Assembly: GCA_963989245.1 (NCBI GenBank)
Contig: CAXDII010000703.1
Span: forward strand, 322,501 to 386,500
From: Nansenia antarctica
Taxonomy: Eukaryota; Chordata; Actinopteri; Argentiniformes; Microstomatidae
Reading direction: 5' to 3'
DNA length: 64,000 nt
The notes beneath the pieces are model-generated. The model had not been told where the DNA came from. It made no database searches and was given only the letters and a program-made list of their open reading frames with translations. Every line of letters starts with the position of its first letter. Within the stretch, counting starts at the first letter, position 1. Position numbers and translations under genes: made by a program. Below, one piece after another: positions 1 through 8,847 of the stretch.

Positions 1-2415
1 GTGGGCGGAGCTTAAGTCAAAGTGGGAGGAGCTTAAATCAAAGTGGGAGGAGCTTAAGTCAAAGTGGGAGGAGCTTAAGTCAAAGTGGGAGGAGCTTAAA
101 TCAAAGTGGGCGGAGCTTAAGTCAAAGTGGGCGGAGCTTAAGTCAAAGTGGGAGGAGCTTAAGTCAAAGTGGGCGGAGCTTAAATCAAAGTGGGAGGAGC
201 TTAAGTCGCAGTGGGCGGAGCTTAAATTAAAGTGGGAGGAGCTTAAGTTAAAGTGGGCGGAGCTTAAGTCAAAGTGGGAGGAGCTTAAATCAAAGTGGGA
301 GGAGCTTAAGTCAAAGTGGGCGGAGCTTAAGTCTAAGTGGGCGGAGCTTAGGTTAAAGTGGGAGGAGCTTAAGTCAAAGTGGGAGGAGCTTAAATCAAAG
401 TGGGAGGAGCTTAAAGCAAAGTGGGAGGAGCTTAAGTCAAAGTGGGCGGAGCTTAAATCAAAGTGGGAGGAGCTTAAGTCAAAAGTGGGAGGAGCTTACG
501 TCAAAGTGGGAGGAGCTTAAGTCAAAGTGGGCGGAGCTTAAGTCAAAGTGGGAGGAGCTTAAATCAAAGTGGGAGGAGCTTAAGTCAAAGTGGGCGGAGC
601 TTAAGTCAAAGTGGGAGGAGCTTAAGTCAAAGTGGGAGGAGCTTAAGTCAAAGTGGGCGGAGCTTAAGTCAAAGTGGGCGGAGCTTAAGTCAAAGTGGGA
701 GGAGCTTAAGTCAAAGTGGGAGGAGCTTAAGTCAAAGTGGGCGGAGCTTAAGTCAAAGTGGGAGGAGCTTAAATCAAAGTGGGAGGAGCTTAAGTCAAAG
801 TGGGAGGAGCTTAAGTCAAAGTGGGCGGAGCTTAAGTCAAAGTGGGAGGAGCTTAAGTCAAAGTGGGCGGAGCTTAAGTCAAAGTGGGAGGAGCTTAAAT
901 CAAAGTGGGCGGAGCTTAAGTCAAAGTGGGAGGAGCTTAAGTCAAAGTGGGCGGAGCTTAAGTCAAAGTGGGAGGAGCTTAAATCAAAGTGGGAGGAGCT
1001 TAAGTCAAAGTGGGAGGAGCTTAAGTCAAAGTGGGAGGAGCTTAAGTCAAAGTGGGAGGAGCTTAAATCAAAGTGGGAGGAGCTTAAGTCAAAGTGGGAG
1101 GAGCTTAAATCAAAGTGGGCGGAGCTTAAGTCAAAGTGGGCGGAGCTTAAGTCAAAGTGGGAGGAGCTTAAGTCAAAGTGGGCGGAGCTTAAATCAAAGT
1201 GGGAGGAGCTTAAGTCGCAGTGGGCGGAGCTTAAATTAAAGTGGGAGGAGCTTAAGTTAAAGTGGGCGGAGCTTAAGTCAAAGTGGGAGGAGCTTAAATC
1301 AAAGTGGGAGGAGCTTAAGTCAAAGTGGGCGGAGCTTAAGTCTAAGTGGGCGGAGCTTAGGTTAAAGTGGGAGGAGCTTAAGTCAAAGTGGGAGGAGCTT
1401 AAATCAAAGTGGGAGGAGCTTAAAGCAAAGTGGGAGGAGCTTAAGTCAAAGTGGGCGGAGCTTAAATCAAAGTGGGAGGAGCTTAAGTCAAAAGTGGGAG
1501 GAGCTTACGTCAAAGTGGGAGGAGCTTAAGTCAAAGTGGGCGGAGCTTAAGTCAAAGTGGGAGGAGCTTAAATCAAAGTGGGAGGAGCTTAAGTCAAAGT
1601 GGGCGGAGCTTAAGTCAAAGTGGGAGGAGCTTAAGTCAAAGTGGGAGGAGCTTAAGTCAAAGTGGGCGGAGCTTAAGTCAAAGTGGGCGGAGCTTAAGTC
1701 AAAGTGGGAGGAGCTTAAGTCAAAGTGGGAGGAGCTTAAGTCAAAGTGGGCGGAGCTTAAGTCAAAGTGGGAGGAGCTTAAATCAAAGTGGGAGGAGCTT
1801 AAGTCAAAGTGGGAGGAGCTTAAGTCAAAGTGGGCGGAGCTTAAGGCAAAGTGGGAGGAGCTTAAATCAAAGTGGGCGGAGCTTAAGTCAAAGTGGGCGG
1901 AGCTTAAATCAAAGTGGGAGGAGCTTAAGTCAAAGTGGGCGGAGCTTAAATCAAAGTGGGAGGAGCTTAAGTCAAAGTGGGCGGAGCTTAAGTCAAAGTG
2001 GGAGGAGCTTAAGTCAAAGTGGGCGGAGCTTAAGTCAAAGTGGGAGGAGCTTAAATCAAAGTGGGAGGAGCTTAAGTCAAAGTGGGCGGAGCTTAAGTCT
2101 AAGTGGGCGGAGCTTAGGTTAAAGTGGGAGGAGCTTAAGTCAAAGTGGGAGGAGCTTAAATCAAAGTGGGAGGAGCTTAAAGCAAAGTGGGAGGAGCTTA
2201 AGTCAAAGTGGGCGGAGCTTAATTCAAAGTGGGAGGAGCTTAAGTCAAAAGTGGGAGGAGCTTACGTCAAAGTGGGAGGAGCTTAAGTCAAAGTGGGCGG
2301 AGCTTAAGTCAAAGTGGGAGGAGCTTAAATCAAAGTGGGAGGAGCTTAAGTCAAAGTGGGCGGAGCTTAAGTCAAAGTGGGAGGAGCTTAAGTCAAAGTG
2401 GGCGGAGCTTAAGGC
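1..2415 (+). repeat. 21-bp satellite array, unit 1 (cut by window start)
   Basis: About 115 tandem copies of the 21-bp repeat. Variation is concentrated at a few sites: A or C after GTGGG, G or A after CTTAA, and C or T in the TCAAA end. Occasional copies carry GTCGCAG (near 206 and 1,215) or one extra A, giving a 22-bp copy (near 481, 1,490 and 2,247). The array ends at AAGGC, directly before an A8T9 tract. No stop occurs in two of the three forward frames of the consensus, so open frames here carry no information about coding. Bases 1-3,800 match 4,846-8,645 closely at an offset of 4,845. Confidence 0.97.
206..2247 (+). repeat. 1,009-bp higher-order repeat inside array 1
   Basis: The rare GTCGCAG copy recurs at 206 and 1,215, and the 22-bp extra-A copy recurs at 481 and 1,490. 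Both spacings are 1,009 bp, which is 48 x 21 + 1; the extra base is the added A. The third extra-A copy at 2,247 is 757 bp on (36 x 21 + 1), so the last repeat is shortened by whole 21-bp steps. This pattern fits unequal exchange in register. Confidence 0.85.
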
Positions 2416-2994
2416 AAAAAAAATTTTTTTTTAAAAAGTTACAAAAATGCTTTCACCTAACCTTTCATCTAAAAAGAAAGTAAAAAAAAAAAAAAATGAA
2501 AAAAAAACGTCTAAGTCCCCGCGCCACCTAGCTAGGTTAGCTTAGGTCTCCCTGGCTCGGTTAAAGGACTTTAGCTCAGCAAGCGTAGGTGTCACAGAAA
2601 CACCATATTTCATATTTAAGTTCATTAGGTCCACACGGTCATTTTAAGCCTAACCCCAGACCTCTACGACCCCGGGACGTGACGCTATTGAGCCCCCCGC
2701 AGATTCGTCACATGCTAACCGCGGATTACACTACGGGACGTATAACTTTGGCTATGAAGGGGGTAGAGACACGCGGGTTTCATATATCTCTTCCTTAGGT
2801 CTACGCGGTCATTTTAAGCCTAACCCCAGCTCTCTACGACCCCGGGACGTGATGTTATTAAGCTTCCTGCACGTTTTGGCCATGCTAGCCCTCACCGGAG
2901 GCTTACCCCTTTTTGGATACAGCGTGATCTCACGATCATAAAAGCCTATGGGGAAGGGAACAAAAAATAAAAAATGTGATAAAAAAAAAAAAAA
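2416..2994 (+). other. A/T bridge plus conserved core, unit 1
   Basis: The bridge is 2416-2507 (A8T9, then a CTTTCACCTAA segment and two A-runs). The core runs from 2508 to an A14 run at 2981-2994. It opens with the 12-bp perfect palindrome ACCTAGCTAGGT at 2526-2537. It contains two related halves anchored on TTAGGTC at 2625 and 2795, 170 bp apart. Both halves keep CGGTCATTTTAAGCCTAACC and CTACGACCCCGGGACGTGA. A frame of 69 codons (2589-2798) is open but begins at GTG, not ATG. I recognise no known gene or element family. Confidence 0.88.
2597..2936 (+). repeat. Degenerate 170-bp dimer inside the core
   Basis: Half A (about 2597-2766) and half B (about 2767-2936) align at an offset of 170. 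Similarity is strong over about 75 bp from TTAGGTC through GGGACGTGA. It then fades, although ATGCTA and a CCGG/CCGCGG segment still correspond. Upstream of the anchor, ATTTCATATTTAAGTTC in half A matches GTTTCATATATCTCTTC in half B. The same 170-bp spacing holds in the other + strand cores (for example 7470/7640, 12125/12295, 17114/17284). The outer limits are approximate. Confidence 0.75.
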
Positions 2995-3298
2995 CGATTG
3001 GGTGAAGATAGTGGATGCACGCGTTTAACATCTCTCTCTATGACCTAAGCCCAAGGCAGTGTAAAGTACATCTGAATTCCTGGGCTTATGTGAATGTGAA
3101 TGGTCATGTTAATGAGCTGTATGTTAATGAGCTGTGTGTGTATGTTAATGAGCTTAATGCTAATGAGATTCATGCTAATGAGCTGTATGTTAATGAGATG
3201 TATGTTAATTAGCTGTATGTTAATTAGCTGTGTATGTTAATGAGATTCATGCTAATGAGCTGTATATTAATGAGCTGTATGTTAATGAGCTGTGTAAA
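2995..3298 (+). repeat. Linker and 15-bp repeat array, unit 1
   Basis: The linker (2995-3102) includes GATGCACGCGTTTAACATC and a GGCAGTGTAAAGTACATC segment. From about 3103 to 3295 there are roughly a dozen 15-bp repeats of the type TGTATGTTAATGAGC, mixed with TTCATGCTAATGAGA, plus some GTGTGTATG expansions. Two copies have TTAATTAGC instead of TTAATGAGC, which places a stop in the 65-codon frame that starts in the linker. Confidence 0.92.
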
Positions 3299-4002
3299 AG
3301 TGGGCGGAGCTTAAGTCAAAGTGGGCGGAGCTTGTGTCTAAGTGGGAGTGGCTTAGACAGTTAGTGGGCGGAGCTTGTGTGAAAGTGGGAGTGGCTTAGA
3401 CAGTTAGTGGGCGGAGCTTGTGTCAAAAGTGGGCGGAGCTTGTGTCAAAGTGGGCGGAGCTTAAGTGGAAGTGGGAGTGGCTTATACCGTTAGTGGGCGG
3501 AGCTTGTGTCAAAGTGGGAGTGGCTTAGACAGTTAGTGGGCGGAGCTTGTGTCAAAAGTGGGCGGAGCTTGTGTCAAAGTGGGCGGAGCTTAAGTGGGAG
3601 TGGGAGTGGCTTAGACATTTAGTGGGCGGAGCTTGTGTCTAAGTGGGAGTGGCTTAATTGATTAATTCAAATTATCTCTCATTTGAGCAATAATGTCTAG
3701 TAGACCTGCGTACAGTCTAGGTAGGTCGTTTGTTGGCAAATGAGAGACAATTTGAATTAATCAATTAAGCCACTCCCACTTAGACACAAGCTCCGCCCAC
3801 TAATTGTCTAAGCCACTCCCACTCCCACTTAAGCTCCGCCCACTTTGACACAAGCTCCGCCCACTTTGACTTAAGCTCCGCCCACTAACTCAATTAAGCC
3901 ACTCCCACTTAGACACAAGCTCCGCCCACTAACTGTCTAAGCCACTCCCACTCCTACTTAAGCTCCGCCCACTTTGACACAAGCTCCGCCCACTTTTAAC
4001 AC
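3299..4002 (+). repeat. Palindromic hinge, unit 1 (L - 51-bp spacer - R)
   Basis: L is 3299-3685, the spacer 3686-3736 and R 3737-4002. L and R are built from relatives of the 21-bp repeat (GTGGGCGGAGCTTGTGTC, GTGGGAGTGGCTTAGACA) in opposite orientations. The inner arms 3555-3685 and 3737-3867 are each 131 bp and complementary without indels, with two mismatches by my reading (an A/C at the ATTATCTC/GAGACAAT position, and CATTTAG against TAATTG). The spacer begins AGCAATAATGTCTAG and ends GTCGTTTGTTGG. R ends in a short hairpin at which the + direction array resumes. Confidence 0.93.
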
Positions 4003-7000
4003 AAGTGGGCGGAGCTTGTGCCGTAGTGGGCGGAGCTTAAGTCAAAGTGGGATGAGCTTAAATTAAAGTGGGAGGAGCTTAAGTTAAAGTGGGAGGAGCT
4101 TAAATCAAAGTGGGAGGAGCTTAAGTCGCAGTGGGCGGAGCTTAAATTAAAGTGGGAGGAGCTTAAGTTAAAGTGGGCGGAGCTTAAGTCAAAGTGGGAG
4201 GAGCTTAAATCAAAGTGGGAGGAGCTTAAGTCAAAGTGGGCGGAGCTTAAGTCTAAGTGGGCGGAGCTTAGGTTAAAGTGGGAGGAGCTTAAGTCAAAGT
4301 GGGAGGAGCTTAAATCAAAGTGGGAGGAGCTTAAAGCAAAGTGGGAGGAGCTTAAGTCAAAGTGGGCGGAGCTTAAATCAAAGTGGGAGGAGCTTAAGTC
4401 AAAGTGGGCGGAGCTTAAATCAAAGTGGGAGGAGCTTAAGTCAAAGTGGGCGGAGCTTAAGTCAAAGTGGGCGGAGCTTAAGTCAAAAGTGGGAGGAGCT
4501 TACGTCAAAGTGGGAGGAGCTTAGGTTAAAGTGGGCGGAGCTTAAATCAAAGTGGGCGGAGCTTAAATCAAAGTGGGAGGAGCTTAAGTCAAAGTGGGCG
4601 GAGCTTAAATCAAAGTGGGAGGAGCTTAAGTCAAAGTGGGAGGAGCTTAAGTCAAAGTGGGAGGAGCTTAAATCAAAGTGGGCGGAGCTTAAGTCAAAGT
4701 GGGAGGAGCTTAAGTCAAAGTGGGCGGAGCTTAAGTCAAAGTGGGAGGAGCTTAAGTCAAAGTGGGCGGAGCTTAAGTCAAAGTGGGAGGAGCTTAAATC
4801 AAAGTGGGCGGAGCTTAAGTCAAAGTGGGAGGAGCTTAAGTCAAAGTGGGCGGAGCTTAAGTCAAAGTGGGAGGAGCTTAAATCAAAGTGGGAGGAGCTT
4901 AAGTCAAAGTGGGAGGAGCTTAAGTCAAAGTGGGAGGAGCTTAAATCAAAGTGGGCGGAGCTTAAGTCAAAGTGGGCGGAGCTTAAGTCAAAGTGGGAGG
5001 AGCTTAAGTCAAAGTGGGCGGAGCTTAAATCAAAGTGGGAGGAGCTTAAGTCGCAGTGGGCGGAGCTTAAATTAAAGTGGGAGGAGCTTAAGTTAAAGTG
5101 GGCGGAGCTTAAGTCAAAGTGGGAGGAGCTTAAATCAAAGTGGGAGGAGCTTAAGTCAAAGTGGGCGGAGCTTAAGTCTAAGTGGGCGGAGCTTAGGTTA
5201 AAGTGGGAGGAGCTTAAGTCAAAGTGGGAGGAGCTTAAATCAAAGTGGGAGGAGCTTAAAGCAAAGTGGGAGGAGCTTAAGTCAAAGTGGGCGGAGCTTA
5301 AATCAAAGTGGGAGGAGCTTAAGTCAAAAGTGGGAGGAGCTTACGTCAAAGTGGGAGGAGCTTAAGTCAAAGTGGGCGGAGCTTAAGTCAAAGTGGGAGG
5401 AGCTTAAATCAAAGTGGGAGGAGCTTAAGTCAAAGTGGGCGGAGCTTAAGTCAAAGTGGGAGGAGCTTAAGTCAAAGTGGGAGGAGCTTAAGTCAAAGTG
5501 GGCGGAGCTTAAGTCAAAGTGGGCGGAGCTTAAGTCAAAGTGGGAGGAGCTTAAGTCAAAGTGGGAGGAGCTTAAGTCAAAGTGGGCGGAGCTTAAGTCA
5601 AAGTGGGAGGAGCTTAAATCAAAGTGGGAGGAGCTTAAGTCAAAGTGGGAGGAGCTTAAGTCAAAGTGGGCGGAGCTTAAGTCAAAGTGGGAGGAGCTTA
5701 AGTCAAAGTGGGCGGAGCTTAAGTCAAAGTGGGAGGAGCTTAAATCAAAGTGGGCGGAGCTTAAGTCAAAGTGGGAGGAGCTTAAGTCAAAGTGGGCGGA
5801 GCTTAAGTCAAAGTGGGAGGAGCTTAAATCAAAGTGGGAGGAGCTTAAGTCAAAGTGGGAGGAGCTTAAGTCAAAGTGGGAGGAGCTTAAGTCAAAGTGG
5901 GAGGAGCTTAAATCAAAGTGGGAGGAGCTTAAGTCAAAGTGGGAGGAGCTTAAATCAAAGTGGGCGGAGCTTAAGTCAAAGTGGGCGGAGCTTAAGTCAA
6001 AGTGGGAGGAGCTTAAGTCAAAGTGGGCGGAGCTTAAATCAAAGTGGGAGGAGCTTAAGTCGCAGTGGGCGGAGCTTAAATTAAAGTGGGAGGAGCTTAA
6101 GTTAAAGTGGGCGGAGCTTAAGTCAAAGTGGGAGGAGCTTAAATCAAAGTGGGAGGAGCTTAAGTCAAAGTGGGCGGAGCTTAAGTCTAAGTGGGCGGAG
6201 CTTAGGTTAAAGTGGGAGGAGCTTAAGTCAAAGTGGGAGGAGCTTAAATCAAAGTGGGAGGAGCTTAAAGCAAAGTGGGAGGAGCTTAAGTCAAAGTGGG
6301 CGGAGCTTAAATCAAAGTGGGAGGAGCTTAAGTCAAAAGTGGGAGGAGCTTACGTCAAAGTGGGAGGAGCTTAAGTCAAAGTGGGCGGAGCTTAAGTCAA
6401 AGTGGGAGGAGCTTAAATCAAAGTGGGAGGAGCTTAAGTCAAAGTGGGCGGAGCTTAAGTCAAAGTGGGAGGAGCTTAAGTCAAAGTGGGAGGAGCTTAA
6501 GTCAAAGTGGGCGGAGCTTAAGTCAAAGTGGGCGGAGCTTAAGTCAAAGTGGGAGGAGCTTAAGTCAAAGTGGGAGGAGCTTAAGTCAAAGTGGGCGGAG
6601 CTTAAGTCAAAGTGGGAGGAGCTTAAATCAAAGTGGGAGGAGCTTAAGTCAAAGTGGGAGGAGCTTAAGTCAAAGTGGGCGGAGCTTAAGGCAAAGTGGG
6701 AGGAGCTTAAATCAAAGTGGGCGGAGCTTAAGTCAAAGTGGGCGGAGCTTAAATCAAAGTGGGAGGAGCTTAAGTCAAAGTGGGCGGAGCTTAAATCAAA
6801 GTGGGAGGAGCTTAAGTCAAAGTGGGCGGAGCTTAAGTCAAAGTGGGAGGAGCTTAAGTCAAAGTGGGCGGAGCTTAAGTCAAAGTGGGAGGAGCTTAAA
6901 TCAAAGTGGGAGGAGCTTAAGTCAAAGTGGGCGGAGCTTAAGTCTAAGTGGGCGGAGCTTAGGTTAAAGTGGGAGGAGCTTAAGTCAAAGTGGGAGGAGC

Positions 7001-7260
7001 TTAAATCAAAGTGGGAGGAGCTTAAAGCAAAGTGGGAGGAGCTTAAGTCAAAGTGGGCGGAGCTTAATTCAAAGTGGGAGGAGCTTAAGTCAAAAGTGGG
7101 AGGAGCTTACGTCAAAGTGGGAGGAGCTTAAGTCAAAGTGGGCGGAGCTTAAGTCAAAGTGGGAGGAGCTTAAATCAAAGTGGGAGGAGCTTAAGTCAAA
7201 GTGGGCGGAGCTTAAGTCAAAGTGGGAGGAGCTTAAGTCAAAGTGGGCGGAGCTTAAGGC
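4003..7260 (+). repeat. 21-bp satellite array, unit 2
   Basis: About 155 copies. GTCGCAG copies lie at 4126, 5051 and 6060. The last two are 1,009 bp apart, as in unit 1, and the first interval is 925 bp (44 x 21 + 1). From 4846 onward the array follows array 1 copy for copy, including the rare AAGGCAAAG and AATTCAAAG variants. The array ends AAGGC before an A6T11 tract, where unit 1 has A8T9: same total length, different switch point. Confidence 0.97.
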
Positions 7261-7839
7261 AAAAAATTTTTTTTTTTAAAAAGTTACAAAAATGCTTTCA
7301 CCTAACCTTTCATCTAAAAAGAAAGTAAAAAAAAAAAAAAATGAAAAAAAAACGTCTAAGTCCCCGCGCCACCTAGCTAGGTTAGCTTAGGTCTCCCTGG
7401 CTCGGTTAAAGGACTTTAGCTCAGCAAGCGTAGGTGTCACAGAAACACCATATTTCATATTTAAGTTCATTAGGTCCACACGGTCATTTTAAGCCTAACC
7501 CCGGGTCTCTACGACCCCGGGACGTGACGCTATTGAGCCCCCCGCAGATTCGTCACATGCTAACCGCGGATTACACTACGGGACGTATAACTTTGGCTAT
7601 GAAGGGGGTAGAGACACGCGGGTTTCATATATCTCTTCCTTAGGTCTACGCGGTCATTTTAAGCCTAACCCCAGCTCTCTACGACCCCGGGACGTGATGT
7701 TATTAAGCTTCCTGCACGTTTTGGCCATGCTAGCCCTCACCGGAGGCTTACCCCTTTTTGGATACAGCGTGATCTCACGATCATAAAAGCCTATGGGGAA
7801 GGGAACAAAAAATAAAAAATGTGATAAAAAAAAAAAAAA
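7261..7839 (+). other. A/T bridge plus conserved core, unit 2
   Basis: Bridge 7261-7352, core 7353-7839 ending in A14. It differs from core 1 mainly in half A, reading CCCCGGGTCTCTACG where unit 1 has CCCCAGACCTCTACG. From about 7637 onward it is the start of a long block that recurs at 30,481. The same GTG-initiated 69-codon frame is open at 7434-7643. Confidence 0.88.
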
Positions 7840-8143
7840 CGATTGGGTGAAGATAGTGGATGCACGCGTTTAACATCTCTCTCTATGACCTAAGCCCAAG
7901 GCAGTGTAAAGTACATCTGAATTCCTGGGCTTATGTGAATGTGAATGGTCATGTTAATGAGCTGTATGTTAATGAGCTGTGTGTGTATGTTAATGAGCTT
8001 AATGCTAATGAGATTCATGCTAATGAGCTGTATGTTAATGAGATGTATGTTAATTAGCTGTATGTTAATTAGCTGTGTATGTTAATGAGATTCATGCTAA
8101 TGAGCTGTATATTAATGAGCTGTATGTTAATGAGCTGTGTAAA
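7840..8143 (+). repeat. Linker and 15-bp repeat array, unit 2
   Basis: Appears identical in length and pattern to unit 1 at an offset of 4,845. The linker carries the GTAAAGTACATCTGAATTC form, and the array (about 7948-8140) has the same two TTAATTAGC copies. Confidence 0.92.
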
Positions 8144-8847
8144 AGTGGGCGGAGCTTAAGTCAAAGTGGGCGGAGCTTGTGTCTAAGTGGGAGTGGCTTA
8201 GACAGTTAGTGGGCGGAGCTTGTGTGAAAGTGGGAGTGGCTTAGACAGTTAGTGGGCGGAGCTTGTGTCAAAAGTGGGCGGAGCTTGTGTCAAAGTGGGC
8301 GGAGCTTAAGTGGAAGTGGGAGTGGCTTATACCGTTAGTGGGCGGAGCTTGTGTCAAAGTGGGAGTGGCTTAGACAGTTAGTGGGCGGAGCTTGTGTCAA
8401 AAGTGGGCGGAGCTTGTGTCAAAGTGGGCGGAGCTTAAGTGGGAGTGGGAGTGGCTTAGACATTTAGTGGGCGGAGCTTGTGTCTAAGTGGGAGTGGCTT
8501 AATTGATTAATTCAAATTATCTCTCATTTGAGCAATAATGTCTAGTAGACCTGCGTACAGTCTAGGTAGGTCGTTTGTTGGCAAATGAGAGACAATTTGA
8601 ATTAATCAATTAAGCCACTCCCACTTAGACACAAGCTCCGCCCACTAAGTGTCCAAGCCACTCCCACTCCCACTTAAGCTCCGCCCACTTTGACACAAGC
8701 TCCGCCCACTTTGACTTAAGCTCCGCCCACTAACTCAGTTAAGCCACTCCCACTTAGACACAAGCTCCGCCCACTAACTGTCTAAGCCACTCCCACTCCC
8801 ACTTAAGCTCCGCCCACTTTGACACAAGCTCCGCCCACTTTTGACAC
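8144..8847 (+). repeat. Palindromic hinge, unit 2
   Basis: L 8144-8530, spacer 8531-8581, R 8582-8847. The R block differs from unit 1 by reading CTAAGTGTCCAAGCC where unit 1 has CTAATTGTCTAAGCC. The terminal hairpin is clear here: GACACAAGCTCCGCCCACTT at 8821-8840, a 7-nt loop TTGACAC at 8841-8847, and the perfect complement at 8848-8867, which is also the first copy of the next array. Confidence 0.93.

Noticed and set aside
2567..2590. tRNA-like A box (TTTAGCTCAGCAAGCG) suggesting a tRNA-derived SINE
   Set aside because: The A-box resemblance is fair, but no B box lies at the expected distance. The only GGGTTTCA-like segment is about 200 bp away, and no cloverleaf can be drawn.
2640..2665. 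Telomere-type repeat (CCTAACCCC)
   Set aside because: It is a single occurrence per 170-bp half, not a tandem hexamer.
2981..2994. Poly-A tail of a retroposed element
   Set aside because: The run is internal to the unit in every copy, is followed by conserved linker sequence, and has no flanking target-site duplication.
3015..3212. 65-codon frame of VNEL repeats, and the related MLMSC and INIQL frames
   Set aside because: These are translations of the 15-bp array (five codons per repeat). Length changes with array length and no conserved non-repeat domain is seen.
3555..3867. Terminal inverted repeats of a DNA transposon or MITE
   Set aside because: The arms enclose only a 51-bp spacer with no target-site duplication, and they grade outward into satellite-related repeats rather than ending at a boundary.
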